From: Prauserella salsuginis
GTDB lineage: Bacteria > Actinomycetota > Actinomycetes > Mycobacteriales > Pseudonocardiaceae
Direction of reading: 5' to 3'
Assembly (NCBI RefSeq): GCF_024648885.1
Contig: NZ_JANBBF010000013.1
Coordinates: forward strand, 186,001 to 250,000
DNA length: 64,000 bases
Shown piece after piece: positions 26,329 to 32,592 of the stretch (its first letter is position 1; every line of letters begins with the position of its first letter). A program made the translations under genes and the position numbers. Below the pieces are notes generated by a model, which had not been told where the DNA came from, searched no databases, and saw nothing but the letters and a program-made list of their open reading frames with translations.

Positions 26329-26915
26329 GCATGCCGCTGTCACCCGCGCAGCGGGACCGGATCGAACGGCAGATCCGGGCCGCGATCGACCGGCTGCTGG
26401 CCGGACAGTTCCCGCCCGGCGGCGGCTGCGACGTCAAGACCCTCGCCCGCGAGGCGGGCATCTCCCGCGCAGCGCTCTACCGCACCTACGGCCACCTCAA
26501 GGAGGAATTCGAGCGCCGTCGGCAAGCCCAGCTCGATGCCGGTGACCAGCCCGACCCGCGCGAACAACGGATCGCGGCGCTGCGCGAGCGCACCAGCCGA
26601 CTCACGACCAAGCTCGCCGCCACCCACGCCGAACTGCGAACGCTGCGGGCCACGCATCGGCAGGCCCTGTCCGCGCTCGCCGCGGCCGACGACACCATCC
26701 AACGGCAACGTCGGCAGTTGGCCGACGCGCACAACTTGCTTGCGCAGCAGGGGAACCAGAACCATCGCCTGGTTCCCCTGCCACCTGCTGGCGGTCCGCA
26801 GACCGCCACTAGCGCCGCCGCTCCGGAATTGGCAAAGATCAGAAACCCTGGTGAGCGGGCCGACGGTTACAGCACCGCCAGCAACACCGCCGAAACCCCC
26901 AGCGCCAGGCCATGA
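26325..26915 (+). CDS. TnpC-like / DUF6262 small DNA-binding protein
   Basis: Starts with a TetR-like helix-turn-helix (DVKTLAREAGISRAALYRTYGHLKEEFERR, about residues 34-65), then a long coiled coil (EQRIAALRERTSRLTTKLAATHAELRTLRATHRQALSALAAADDTIQRQRRQL). This is the arrangement of TnpC-type orientation or accessory factors of Tn554 relatives. GTG 26325 sits in a GTGA overlap; ATG 26331 is possible. The last 25 codons extend past the inferred transposon end, so the native C-terminus may have been replaced at insertion, and they overlap the DUF3307-like gene tail to tail. Confidence 0.7.
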   Translation: MSMPLSPAQRDRIERQIRAAIDRLLAGQFPPGGGCDVKTLAREAGISRAALYRTYGHLKEEFERRRQAQLDAGDQPDPREQRIAALRERTSRLTTKLAATHAELRTLRATHRQALSALAAADDTIQRQRRQLADAHNLLAQQGNQNHRLVPLPPAGGPQTATSAAAPELAKIRNPGERADGYSTASNTAETPSARP

Positions 26916-27343
26916 AGCGCCTGATCAGCCGCATACATGCCGTTCAGGCCGCCCGCGTTGAGCCGGGCGAAGTCCGGCGAGCCCGTGCGTTCCAACAGCC
27001 ACCGCACCGGCCAACGGCGGTCCAGCAGCGCATGGGTTCCGGCCGACCACGCCAGCGCGCTCACCACGCCGGGAGCGGACCAGTGCAACGGCAACACCAG
27101 CCACGCCAGGAACCCCAGTACGAGCAAGGAAAGGTGGTACTGGCCGACATGCGCCAGGTTCGCCAGCCACCCGCGATGCGGGCTCGCGCCGGCCGCAACC
27201 TCCTCCGGCTTCGGAGCGCCCTTGTTCGCGGCCTGCCAATCGCATTGGCCGGTCACGTGATCGGCCAAGTTGTGGCCTACCAACAGAACGACGCCGCTCG
27301 CGGCGAACGTCGCCAACGTCATCAGCTCGTCGACGGTGGCCAT
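26867..27343 (-). CDS. DUF3307-like membrane protein, intact paralog
   Basis: 158 residues with four hydrophobic helices. Conserved features are VGHNLADHVTGQCDWQAANKG, the Trp/His-rich GWLANLAHVGQYHLSLL, THALLDRRWPVRWLL and MYAADQALHGL. ATG 27343 shares a base with the stop of the upstream gene (TGATG). The role in AICEs is unknown. Together with the truncated copy at 20397-20825 it shows the element once held two adjacent paralogs. Confidence 0.75.
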   Translation of the reverse strand: MATVDELMTLATFAASGVVLLVGHNLADHVTGQCDWQAANKGAPKPEEVAAGASPHRGWLANLAHVGQYHLSLLVLGFLAWLVLPLHWSAPGVVSALAWSAGTHALLDRRWPVRWLLERTGSPDFARLNAGGLNGMYAADQALHGLALGVSAVLLAVL

Positions 27344-27588
27344 CACATCGTCACCGCTGTCCCCGACCGGGTGATCTCCGACACGGAGATCGGCAGCGAC
27401 AATCGAGACACGGCAGCTGCGAAACGCCTGGTCGCTGCACACGACTTCGGCACCGCAACCTCGACACGGTTCTTCCTGGACACGGTGATCGCCGCGCTAA
27501 CGAGATGATCGCAGTACGGATGCACATCCGAAAACGTCGCCTGCAGCGCCGCGAACAGCGCCAACCCGCGCACCTCGATGCCTCGCAT
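27343..27588 (-). CDS. Small AICE protein, unknown (81 aa)
   Basis: MRGIEVRGLALFAALQATFSD...; a short amphipathic start, a VSAAITVSRKNRVEVAVPKS strand-rich middle and a Ser-rich end. Both ends overlap neighbours by TGATG. Coding status rests mainly on these couplings; no family recognised. Confidence 0.5.
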   Translation of the reverse strand: MRGIEVRGLALFAALQATFSDVHPYCDHLVSAAITVSRKNRVEVAVPKSCAATRRFAAAVSRLSLPISVSEITRSGTAVTM

Positions 27589-27953
27589 CAGGCCGCCACC
27601 TCCCCGTCGGAGACGTGCTGTGCAACGAGCGCCCGCAGAGCTTCCGGGCTCGACTTGCCCTGACCAGGCACTCCGGCGATCACCTGCTGCTGTTCCAGCA
27701 ATGCCAGGTGCTCCCGCTCGGCCCGGCGACGCGCCCGGTGAATCCGCGCCGCGTCGTTGAACCGGCGCCGCGCCCGCCACTCGGCCATCTCCTCTTCCTC
27801 AGCGAGCTCGCGATCGACCTCCTCGATCAGCCGGTCAACCTCCTCGCGCTCATCCATCGCTCGTTCCTCCTCCTGAGCTGCGTAGATGTACTCATCAACC
27901 GCGACCTCAACCGCCTCACGAGCGGTCCGGTCCGTGATCCGTGCCGTGTGCAT
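27588..27953 (-). CDS. First gene of the leftward AICE operon: charged coiled-coil protein (121 aa)
   Basis: Strongly Glu/Arg-rich helical protein (EVDRLIEEVDRELAEEEEMAEWRARRRFNDAARIHRARRRAEREHLALLEQ). ATG 27953 is preceded by GGAAGGAAG; the frame extends to 27998 into the operator region, so I reject the longer start. It opens the long leftward operon and is divergent from the GntR repressor, whose operators lie directly upstream. Function unknown. Confidence 0.68.
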   Translation of the reverse strand: MHTARITDRTAREAVEVAVDEYIYAAQEEERAMDEREEVDRLIEEVDRELAEEEEMAEWRARRRFNDAARIHRARRRAEREHLALLEQQQVIAGVPGQGKSSPEALRALVAQHVSDGEVAA

Positions 27954-27971
27954 TCGCTTCCTTCCGTTGGG

Positions 27972-28051
27972 TTGACCAAGGTTGACATTAGTCAGCATTG
28001 GTCAATCTGTCGTTAGGCCAACCGAGTGAGTCTTTGGTCAGGGTTGGTCAA
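27972..28051. promoter_or_regulatory. TTGGTCAA operator array in the divergent GntR/AICE promoter
   Basis: TTGACCAA at 27972-27979 and TTGGTCA(A) at 27998-28005, 28034-28040 and 28044-28051, with further half-sites (TTGACA, GTCA) between. For the repressor, TTGGTC (28034-28039), a 17-bp spacer and TAAGCT (28057-28062) form a promoter whose -35 and spacer are covered by the repeats, and whose transcript would be nearly leaderless. This fits autorepression plus control of the leftward operon, as KorSA does for pSAM2. Confidence 0.75.
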
Positions 28052-28068
28052 ATCAGTAAGCTGGGCGC

Positions 28069-28419
28069 ATGGAGAGCGCACTTCCGGGCCTTGCCCCGTT
28101 CGAGCGGGTCGCCGCCGCAATTCGGGACGCGATAGTTACCGGCAACGAGTGGTCACCCGGCGACCAGCTCCCGAGTAACCGGGCCCTTGCCGACCGATAC
28201 GAGGTTTCGTTGCCCACGCTGCAGCGCGCCGTCGGTGTCCTCCGAGAGGAAGGCTGGCTCGTGTCTCGTGGTTCGGTCGGCGTTTTCGTCGCTGATCCGC
28301 TTCCCGAGCAGAAGCGCTCCGAGACGCTCGCCGAGCTCCGGGAGACCGTATCGACCCTGCGGAGTGACCTCGCGGCGTTGGAGCAGCGAGTCAGCGCGAT
28401 CGAGCGGTCCGATCACTAA
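28069..28419 (+). CDS. GntR-family repressor of the AICE (KorSA-like)
   Basis: 116 residues: winged helix-turn-helix (FERVAAAIRDAIVTGNEWSPGDQLPSNRALADRYEVSLPTLQRAVGVLREEGWL) then a short coiled coil (ETLAELRETVSTLRSDLAALEQRVSAIE), with no large effector domain. Short GntR proteins of this type repress replication and transfer genes in AICEs. It is divergent from the leftward operon with TTGGTCAA operators in between. The ATG is six bases after a TAAGCT -10, implying a leaderless mRNA. Confidence 0.85.
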   Translation: MESALPGLAPFERVAAAIRDAIVTGNEWSPGDQLPSNRALADRYEVSLPTLQRAVGVLREEGWLVSRGSVGVFVADPLPEQKRSETLAELRETVSTLRSDLAALEQRVSAIERSDH

Positions 28420-28625
28420 GCCGCCGCCTGCCGGATGAAGCTGACGATGCCGTCGATTGCGCCTTCGCCGATGTCCCAGAGGTCGCCGACCCAGTCGGCC
28501 GCCTCACCGGGGAACTTCACGATGATCACGAACAGCGCGATCATGATCGCGATCCCGACGACCTTCTTCAGCCCGCCGCCGCTTCCGCCGCCAGTCAGTG
28601 CCTGCAGGGGGTCCTTCTTGCCCAT
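28416..28625 (-). CDS. Small single-pass membrane protein (69 aa)
   Basis: MGKKDPLQALTGGGSGGGLKKVVGIAIMIALFVIIVKFPGEAADW...: a polar Gly-rich head, one membrane helix and an amphipathic tail. ATG 28625 has a strong AAGGAG; the frame to 28676 lacks one. It overlaps the GntR gene tail to tail by four bases. Similar small proteins are common AICE passengers; function unknown. Confidence 0.65.
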   Translation of the reverse strand: MGKKDPLQALTGGGSGGGLKKVVGIAIMIALFVIIVKFPGEAADWVGDLWDIGEGAIDGIVSFIRQAAA

Positions 28626-28711
28626 CGTTCTCTCCTTGCTTCGTTCGTCTCTCGGCGTTGTCGCCGTCGAGAACAAGACTCCGCGAGAACGATCGAGCCA
28701 GGTAGATGATC

Positions 28712-28751
28712 AGGGGGTGACTCGTTGGGGAGCCGTACCGAGTCACCCCCT
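28712..28751. promoter_or_regulatory. 13-bp inverted repeat upstream of the HTH-TPR gene
   Basis: AGGGGGTGACTCG (28712-28724) and CGAGTCACCCCCT (28739-28751) are perfect complements around 14 bp. It lies 35 bp before the TTG start of the HTH-TPR regulator. It may be an operator, a leader hairpin or a terminator; no U-tract follows on either strand. Confidence 0.6.
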
Positions 28752-28786
28752 CTTGACCAGCAGAAAGTCAACGTAGGGGGCTGAAA

Positions 28787-30004
28787 TTGGGGGATGAACC
28801 GTCCAAGCTTGAGCGGGCACGACTCGCCAAAGAGTGGTCCTTGGGGGAGGTGTGTCGTCGCCTCTCCAGGGCCCGGGCCGAGATGAAACCCGGGTATCCA
28901 CCGAAGCCCGACAGCATCAAGCGAATGTTCCAGGACTGGAAGAGTGGTAAGAAGCGGCCGACCGACTGGATAGACGAGCTGTGCGCCGTCTTCGAGATGT
29001 CACCCGCAGCGCTCGGTATCGCGGAGGAAGAACCCGCTCAGGCGCCCCTGGCCATTCCCCGGACGTTGCCGAGCGTTGCCGAGTACGGCGACGACGCCTT
29101 CCTCGAATCCGCCCGCGGCTATCTCAGCCACCTCGTCGCACTCGACAACCGGTTCGGCGCGGCCGACATCGTGCCGATGGCCGTGCGGTACTTCAAATCA
29201 CTCAAAGACCTGCTGGGCACCGGTGCATACGACCCGAGCATCGAGCGTGACTTGCAGGCGGTTACAGGCGAGATCGCGGAGTTGGGCGGCTGGCTCGCGT
29301 ACGACGCCGAACGGCACGACCTGGTACGCAAGCTGAACCAAGAGGCGTTGTACTACACGCAGCTCGCCGGCGACCGAAGTATCGAGCTTCTGACGCTGCA
29401 GAACGCAAGCATGCACGCTGGCGCGATGGGTCGTCCGAACGAAGCGCTGCAGCTCGCGAATCGTGTACTGAACGGGTTCGATCTCTCGCCCCGGCTGCGT
29501 GCCCTGTTCCTCACCCGAAAGGCCCGTGCACTGGCGCAGGCGGGAGATCCGGGCGCGCTGCCCTTGTTTGGGGAAATAACGTCGCTCTACCTCGAAGGTG
29601 TCCGCGACGATGATCCGATGTGGGCATGGTGGATCGACGAACGGGAACTTGCGTGGCACAAGGCGATGGCGACCGATGCACTGCACCCCAGTGGCGCGGC
29701 GCTGCCGGAATTCGAGCATTCTGTTGAAGCAACTGACCCGAACGAGATGCGGAGCCAGTACCTCCACCGCGCCTACCTGTTACAGGCCCAGATAAGCGCG
29801 TCTTCCTGGAGCGAAGCAGAACAGACAATCAACACGTTGCTGCCCCTCATTCCACAGGTTGAGTCGACGCGCACCAAGGTGCTCCTCAGGGAATCGATCG
29901 CCAAGATTGCCGGTGGGGCACAAAAGGTCCCGGGCGGAATACAGGCCGGAATCGCGAAGCTGGGCATAGCGTTGGACGACGCGGATGCATTGGAGGTCCT
30001 GTGA
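28787..30004 (+). CDS. HTH regulator with TPR-like C-terminal domain
   Basis: 405 residues. The first 80 form a Cro/CI-type helix-turn-helix (LERARLAKEWSLGEVCRRLSRAR...SIKRMFQDWKSGKKRPTDWIDELCAVFEM). The rest is all-helical and TPR-like (paired helices such as NEALQLANRVLNGFDLSPRLRALFLTRKARALAQAGD). Such proteins are peptide- or cell-state-sensing regulators and are frequent in AICEs and actinomycete accessory loci. TTG 28787 is the only early start in this frame. It is coupled to the methyltransferase by GTGA. Confidence 0.75.
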   Translation: MGDEPSKLERARLAKEWSLGEVCRRLSRARAEMKPGYPPKPDSIKRMFQDWKSGKKRPTDWIDELCAVFEMSPAALGIAEEEPAQAPLAIPRTLPSVAEYGDDAFLESARGYLSHLVALDNRFGAADIVPMAVRYFKSLKDLLGTGAYDPSIERDLQAVTGEIAELGGWLAYDAERHDLVRKLNQEALYYTQLAGDRSIELLTLQNASMHAGAMGRPNEALQLANRVLNGFDLSPRLRALFLTRKARALAQAGDPGALPLFGEITSLYLEGVRDDDPMWAWWIDERELAWHKAMATDALHPSGAALPEFEHSVEATDPNEMRSQYLHRAYLLQAQISASSWSEAEQTINTLLPLIPQVESTRTKVLLRESIAKIAGGAQKVPGGIQAGIAKLGIALDDADALEVL

Positions 30005-30522
30005 ACAGGGACGAGCTACGAGCCTTGGCCGACCCGGCTTTCGAGCAATACTTCCTTGTCTCACCGAGCAAGTTGAACCTGCTCTTCACCGCAGCCGACA
30101 TCCGACCGAGCGACGTGGTTCTCGAAGTCGGAGCGGGAGCGGGCACGGTCGCGCGCAACATGCCGCCATGCGCGAGCCTGACCGTCGTGGAGCTCGACAC
30201 GCGGCTGATCGACGCACTTCGACGGGAAGTGCCACACGCAGACGTGCGACAGGGCGATGCGCTGCAGATCGCCCAGGAACTCCACTACGACGTGCTGATC
30301 GGCAACCTGCCCAACGTCGTGACCGAGTCCCTGATCGACCTGCTACCGCAGCTCTCGTTCCGCACGGCCGTGCTCGCCACCGGCCAGAACTCAGATTTCA
30401 GCCGGCTTCCACCGGAGTTCACGGTCAGCGACGTCACGACGATTACGGGCGACGACTTCAGCCCGCCGCAGCCGAGCGTCTCCCGGATCGTGCGGGTCGC
30501 GCGTGACGTGCCCCGCGGGTAG
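30001..30522 (+). CDS. KsgA/Erm-like SAM-dependent methyltransferase, short form
   Basis: 173 residues. FEQYFLVSPSKLNLLFTAADIRPSDVVLEVGAGAGTVA matches the N-terminus of rRNA adenine dimethyltransferases (motif I EVGAGAG), followed by VVELD, the QGDAL acidic motif and GNLPN in place of the catalytic N-(L/I)-P-(Y/F). It lacks the C-terminal helical domain of KsgA and Erm (usually 250 or more residues) and the final aromatic residue of motif IV is Asn. It is coupled to the HTH-TPR regulator by a GTGA overlap. The target could be nucleic acid or a small molecule. Confidence 0.72.
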   Translation: MNRDELRALADPAFEQYFLVSPSKLNLLFTAADIRPSDVVLEVGAGAGTVARNMPPCASLTVVELDTRLIDALRREVPHADVRQGDALQIAQELHYDVLIGNLPNVVTESLIDLLPQLSFRTAVLATGQNSDFSRLPPEFTVSDVTTITGDDFSPPQPSVSRIVRVARDVPRG

Positions 30523-30558
30523 TTGAGTGTCGTGCCGCCGGGCCCGTGGTCCTAATGT

Positions 30559-30760
30559 GACGGCGTCTACGACCTGTGCGGCAACACCTGGGAGTGGCGC
30601 TCGACCGATTCCAAGCCCGGCCGGCGCGAGCTCAAGGGCGGCTTGGTGGACGACACCGTTCGAGCGCTGCACACCCTCGACGTTCAACGACGCGGCCGAG
30701 GCGATGTGTGACGACGACACGGGCTTCCGCTGCGTGGCGCCCGTCGAGGACTTCGAGTAG
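30559..30760 (+). pseudogene. Formylglycine-generating enzyme (SUMF1/EgtB-type) C-terminal remnant
   Basis: The first frame gives DGVYDLCGNTWEWRSTDSKPGRRELKGG, the typical late motif of the FGE-sulfatase fold. After about 30646 the similarity continues one frame over: WTTPFERCTPSTFNDAAEAMCDDDTGFRCV to a stop at 30760, matching the family's terminal FNDA...DTGFRC. The N-terminal two thirds are absent. This is therefore an N-truncated, frameshifted fragment just downstream of the methyltransferase in the element's cargo zone. Confidence 0.8.
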
Positions 30761-30809
30761 CAGACCGTTGCCCGCTAGCAGTTGGGAACATCGGCTGGCC
30801 TGAACACTG

Positions 30810-32009
30810 TTAACGTAGCCCAACCGCCGTGCCTTCATGGTCACGGACCAGCTTCCGGTTATCCATCTTCCAGCCGAGCGGCGGTTGCATTTCCTCCAGT
30901 GCAGCGTCCTTTTCGGCGTGGGCGTTATGAAACCGGAATAGGCCTGGTTCTTGGTCTAGGGTAAACGGACTTCCTTTGTAGTGTACCGTATTCAAATTGA
31001 GCCCTTTGAATGTCGTATTATAGAACTCAACTGTAGATTCCCTGTAGTCTGATTGGAGGAAGTTGACGTAGCCAAAGGATGTATTTGCAAACCTCGGGGG
31101 CCAGTCAAACCTGCAGCTGGAAAAGTCATTTACGAGTCCGAGTGCGCACGAAGAGAAGTCGACAGGTCCGAAGAATCTCGCAGAGGTGCAAATCGTCCAG
31201 CGTCTGGCTTGAACCCCATAGAAGCTTGTTATTCCGAGAAATTTTGCGTACGAGAACTCTAGGTGTGCTACCGTACAATCGCGCAGCATGAAATTCACGA
31301 GGGTGGCCCCTGCAAGGTTGACAAAAATCTTCGCCTCGGCAGTGGGGGTGTCGGAGTGGTTGGCAGCAACTATATCCCGAATGGCCTCCTGGGCGGCAAT
31401 CCTGACCTGCAGCTCATCAGAATCCACGTCCTCGTTGTCTGTGGGCGAGTAAGCAATCTCTGGCTTCCAAAGAGTCCCGGCGTCCAGGCTCACTTCGAAT
31501 GACATCCGAAGGTATGCGCATAGCACGTTGATAATTGTTTGCTCATGTTCTTCATTTTGGAGAGCCAGGCGTTCGAGGGCGTAAATTCCTCCAAGGCGGA
31601 CTGGTGCCTTTTCTGAGCCGAGTTGCTCGACAGCTATTGAGTAAAGCTCGGTAATGCGGCGCTCGCGAGCGTCTTCTTCGTTTGCTGCAGCTGCTGCCGT
31701 TTCCCGTCGGCCCCTTTCGCCTTCGATACGCCGGGTCTCGTGTAGCTGCAGCTCGGACGAGCGTTGTCGTCGAACGGCCAACCACAGCGCTATAGCGCCG
31801 CCGCCGCCGACCGTGATTGTGAGGGCCGTGCGAAGTGCTGATAGTTCTGCTGTCACCTGCTGGGGCGCGCCGCCGCTGCGAGCGAAAGATACAAGCCCCA
31901 AGACCGCCGCGACCGTGGCGATGACTGTTAGAACCGCCGCCAGCCAGACCCAGCCCCATCGAAGTTCTGGGAGTTTCGGGGTGTCATGCGCTTGCTGTTG
32001 CTCCTCCAC
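30810..32009 (-). CDS. Pentapeptide-repeat-like membrane protein, AT-richer cargo
   Basis: 399 residues. Two membrane helices near the N-terminus (WVWLAAVLTVIATVAAVLGLV and LTITVGGGGAIALWLAV), then a charged helix (ELYSIAVEQLGSEKAPVRLGGIYALERLA), then a C-terminal stretch of irregular pentapeptide-like strands (VNLAGATLVNFMLRDCTVAHLEFSYAKFLGITSF). This architecture is widespread in actinomycete accessory DNA, sometimes near restriction or phage-defence genes; its job is not established. GTG 32009 is chosen; a frame to 32132 exists. Base composition over about 30.95-31.7 kb is visibly lower in GC than the surroundings, indicating separate acquisition. It is the last gene before attR. Confidence 0.72.
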   Translation of the reverse strand: MEEQQQAHDTPKLPELRWGWVWLAAVLTVIATVAAVLGLVSFARSGGAPQQVTAELSALRTALTITVGGGGAIALWLAVRRQRSSELQLHETRRIEGERGRRETAAAAANEEDARERRITELYSIAVEQLGSEKAPVRLGGIYALERLALQNEEHEQTIINVLCAYLRMSFEVSLDAGTLWKPEIAYSPTDNEDVDSDELQVRIAAQEAIRDIVAANHSDTPTAEAKIFVNLAGATLVNFMLRDCTVAHLEFSYAKFLGITSFYGVQARRWTICTSARFFGPVDFSSCALGLVNDFSSCRFDWPPRFANTSFGYVNFLQSDYRESTVEFYNTTFKGLNLNTVHYKGSPFTLDQEPGLFRFHNAHAEKDAALEEMQPPLGWKMDNRKLVRDHEGTAVGLR

Positions 32010-32209
32010 AACGCAAAGTGTCCCAAGAACTGAGGGCTGTAGGCGAGCTTCAGGTGGTGTGCTCCCGTCGGAACGGGTGCCACGATCAGGAAGGCACGAT
32101 GCAGCGACAGGTGGGCTCCACATCCGATGCAAGCCCGCGATGGCCCCAGTGCTACCCCAAGCAGGCCGTGTTTGAGGAGAAAATGCAGTTCAGAGCGGGT
32201 ATCGCCTGG

Positions 32210-32263
32210 TGACTGTAAATCAGCCGGCACTGCCTTCGGGGGTTCGAATCCCTCACCCGCCAC
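32210..32263 (+). repeat. attR: 54-bp copy of the tRNA-Tyr 3' end
   Basis: Identical to 9693-9746. It lacks the 5' half of the tRNA and so is not a functional gene. The native downstream terminator of the original tRNA-Tyr follows six bases later. Confidence 0.95.
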
Positions 32264-32268
32264 TCGAT

Positions 32269-32305
32269 CGAAGGCGCCCCCTGCTTGTCGCTGGGGGCGC
32301 CTTCG
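32269..32305. terminator. Native tRNA-Tyr terminator, separated from its gene by the AICE
   Basis: CGAAGGCGCCCCC (32269-32281) pairs perfectly with GGGGGCGCCTTCG (32293-32305) around 11 nt. Before integration it would have stood a few bases after tRNA-Tyr. Confidence 0.85.
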
Positions 32306-32330
32306 CTGTTTCCGATCATCGTCGTGTCTT

Positions 32331-32377
32331 CTGGGGCGCAGCCCCAGACCCCGCCCGGGGCGACCCCCGGACCCCCA
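32331..32377. repeat. Two-hairpin GC-rich intergenic repeat, copy 1
   Basis: TGGGGC-GCA-GCCCCA followed by CCGGGG-CGA-CCCCCGGACCCCC. A second copy of the same design lies at 54398-54448. Both are found just downstream of a tRNA gene (in this case the original tRNA-Tyr locus). Confidence 0.75.
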
Positions 32378-32592
32378 TTGCCGAGCCGCGTGCGGGCAGC
32401 GTCGCGGTATGCCGCCGTGCCAGGTAGGTGCGTAGCCCAGGCGCTGCCGGGCTGTCGTCGGCTCCCGGTTACCTGTGCCTCTCACCGGGAGGATGGAGCT
32501 CGGGTCGGAAGATGCGGCCCTGCTGTCTCGCCGAACACCTCACCGTGCCCGGCGATCGCAAGGTGCTGACGCGCCGGTGGGAGTCTGTAGGC

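Larger units (their letters stand above)
20826..26840 (+). mobile_element. Tn554/RIT-like element: three tyrosine recombinases plus TnpC-like protein
   Basis: Four rightward, overlapping genes lie in an otherwise leftward AICE operon. Three encode large tyrosine recombinases of different subfamilies and the fourth a small DUF6262/TnpC-like protein, the organisation of Tn554 relatives and recombinase-in-trio elements. The ends proposed are an 8-bp inverted pair, GATCTTTG at 20826-20833 and CAAAGATC at 26833-26840, the left one falling where DUF3307 coding similarity stops. The ends are inference; the fourth gene's frame runs 75 bp past the proposed right end. Confidence 0.75.
9693..32263. mobile_element. 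AICE (actinomycete integrative and conjugative element), 22.6 kb, in tRNA-Tyr
   Basis: Bounded by perfect 54-bp att repeats, the element carries the diagnostic AICE modules: tyrosine integrase and Xis beside attL, a replication pair (DUF3987 protein plus Prim-Pol primase), a single FtsK/SpoIIIE translocase for double-stranded DNA transfer, Spd-like membrane proteins and a GntR repressor resembling KorSA of pSAM2. Core genes run leftward from about 27.95 kb. A separate 6-kb recombinase-trio transposon is nested in it. The apparent integrase frameshift and the nested insertion raise the possibility that this copy is no longer fully mobile. Confidence 0.93.
32264..32592. other. 329-bp non-coding region right of attR
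   Basis: Holds the displaced tRNA-Tyr terminator (32269-32305) and a two-hairpin GC-rich repeat (32331-32377). The remaining 200 bp to the aminotransferase start show no gene; a frame is open from 32428 but has no ribosome-binding site. Confidence 0.6.

Noticed and set aside
32210-32263. Second tRNA-Tyr gene at attR
   Set aside because: Only the 3' part from the anticodon stem is present; the acceptor 5' strand and D-arm are absent.
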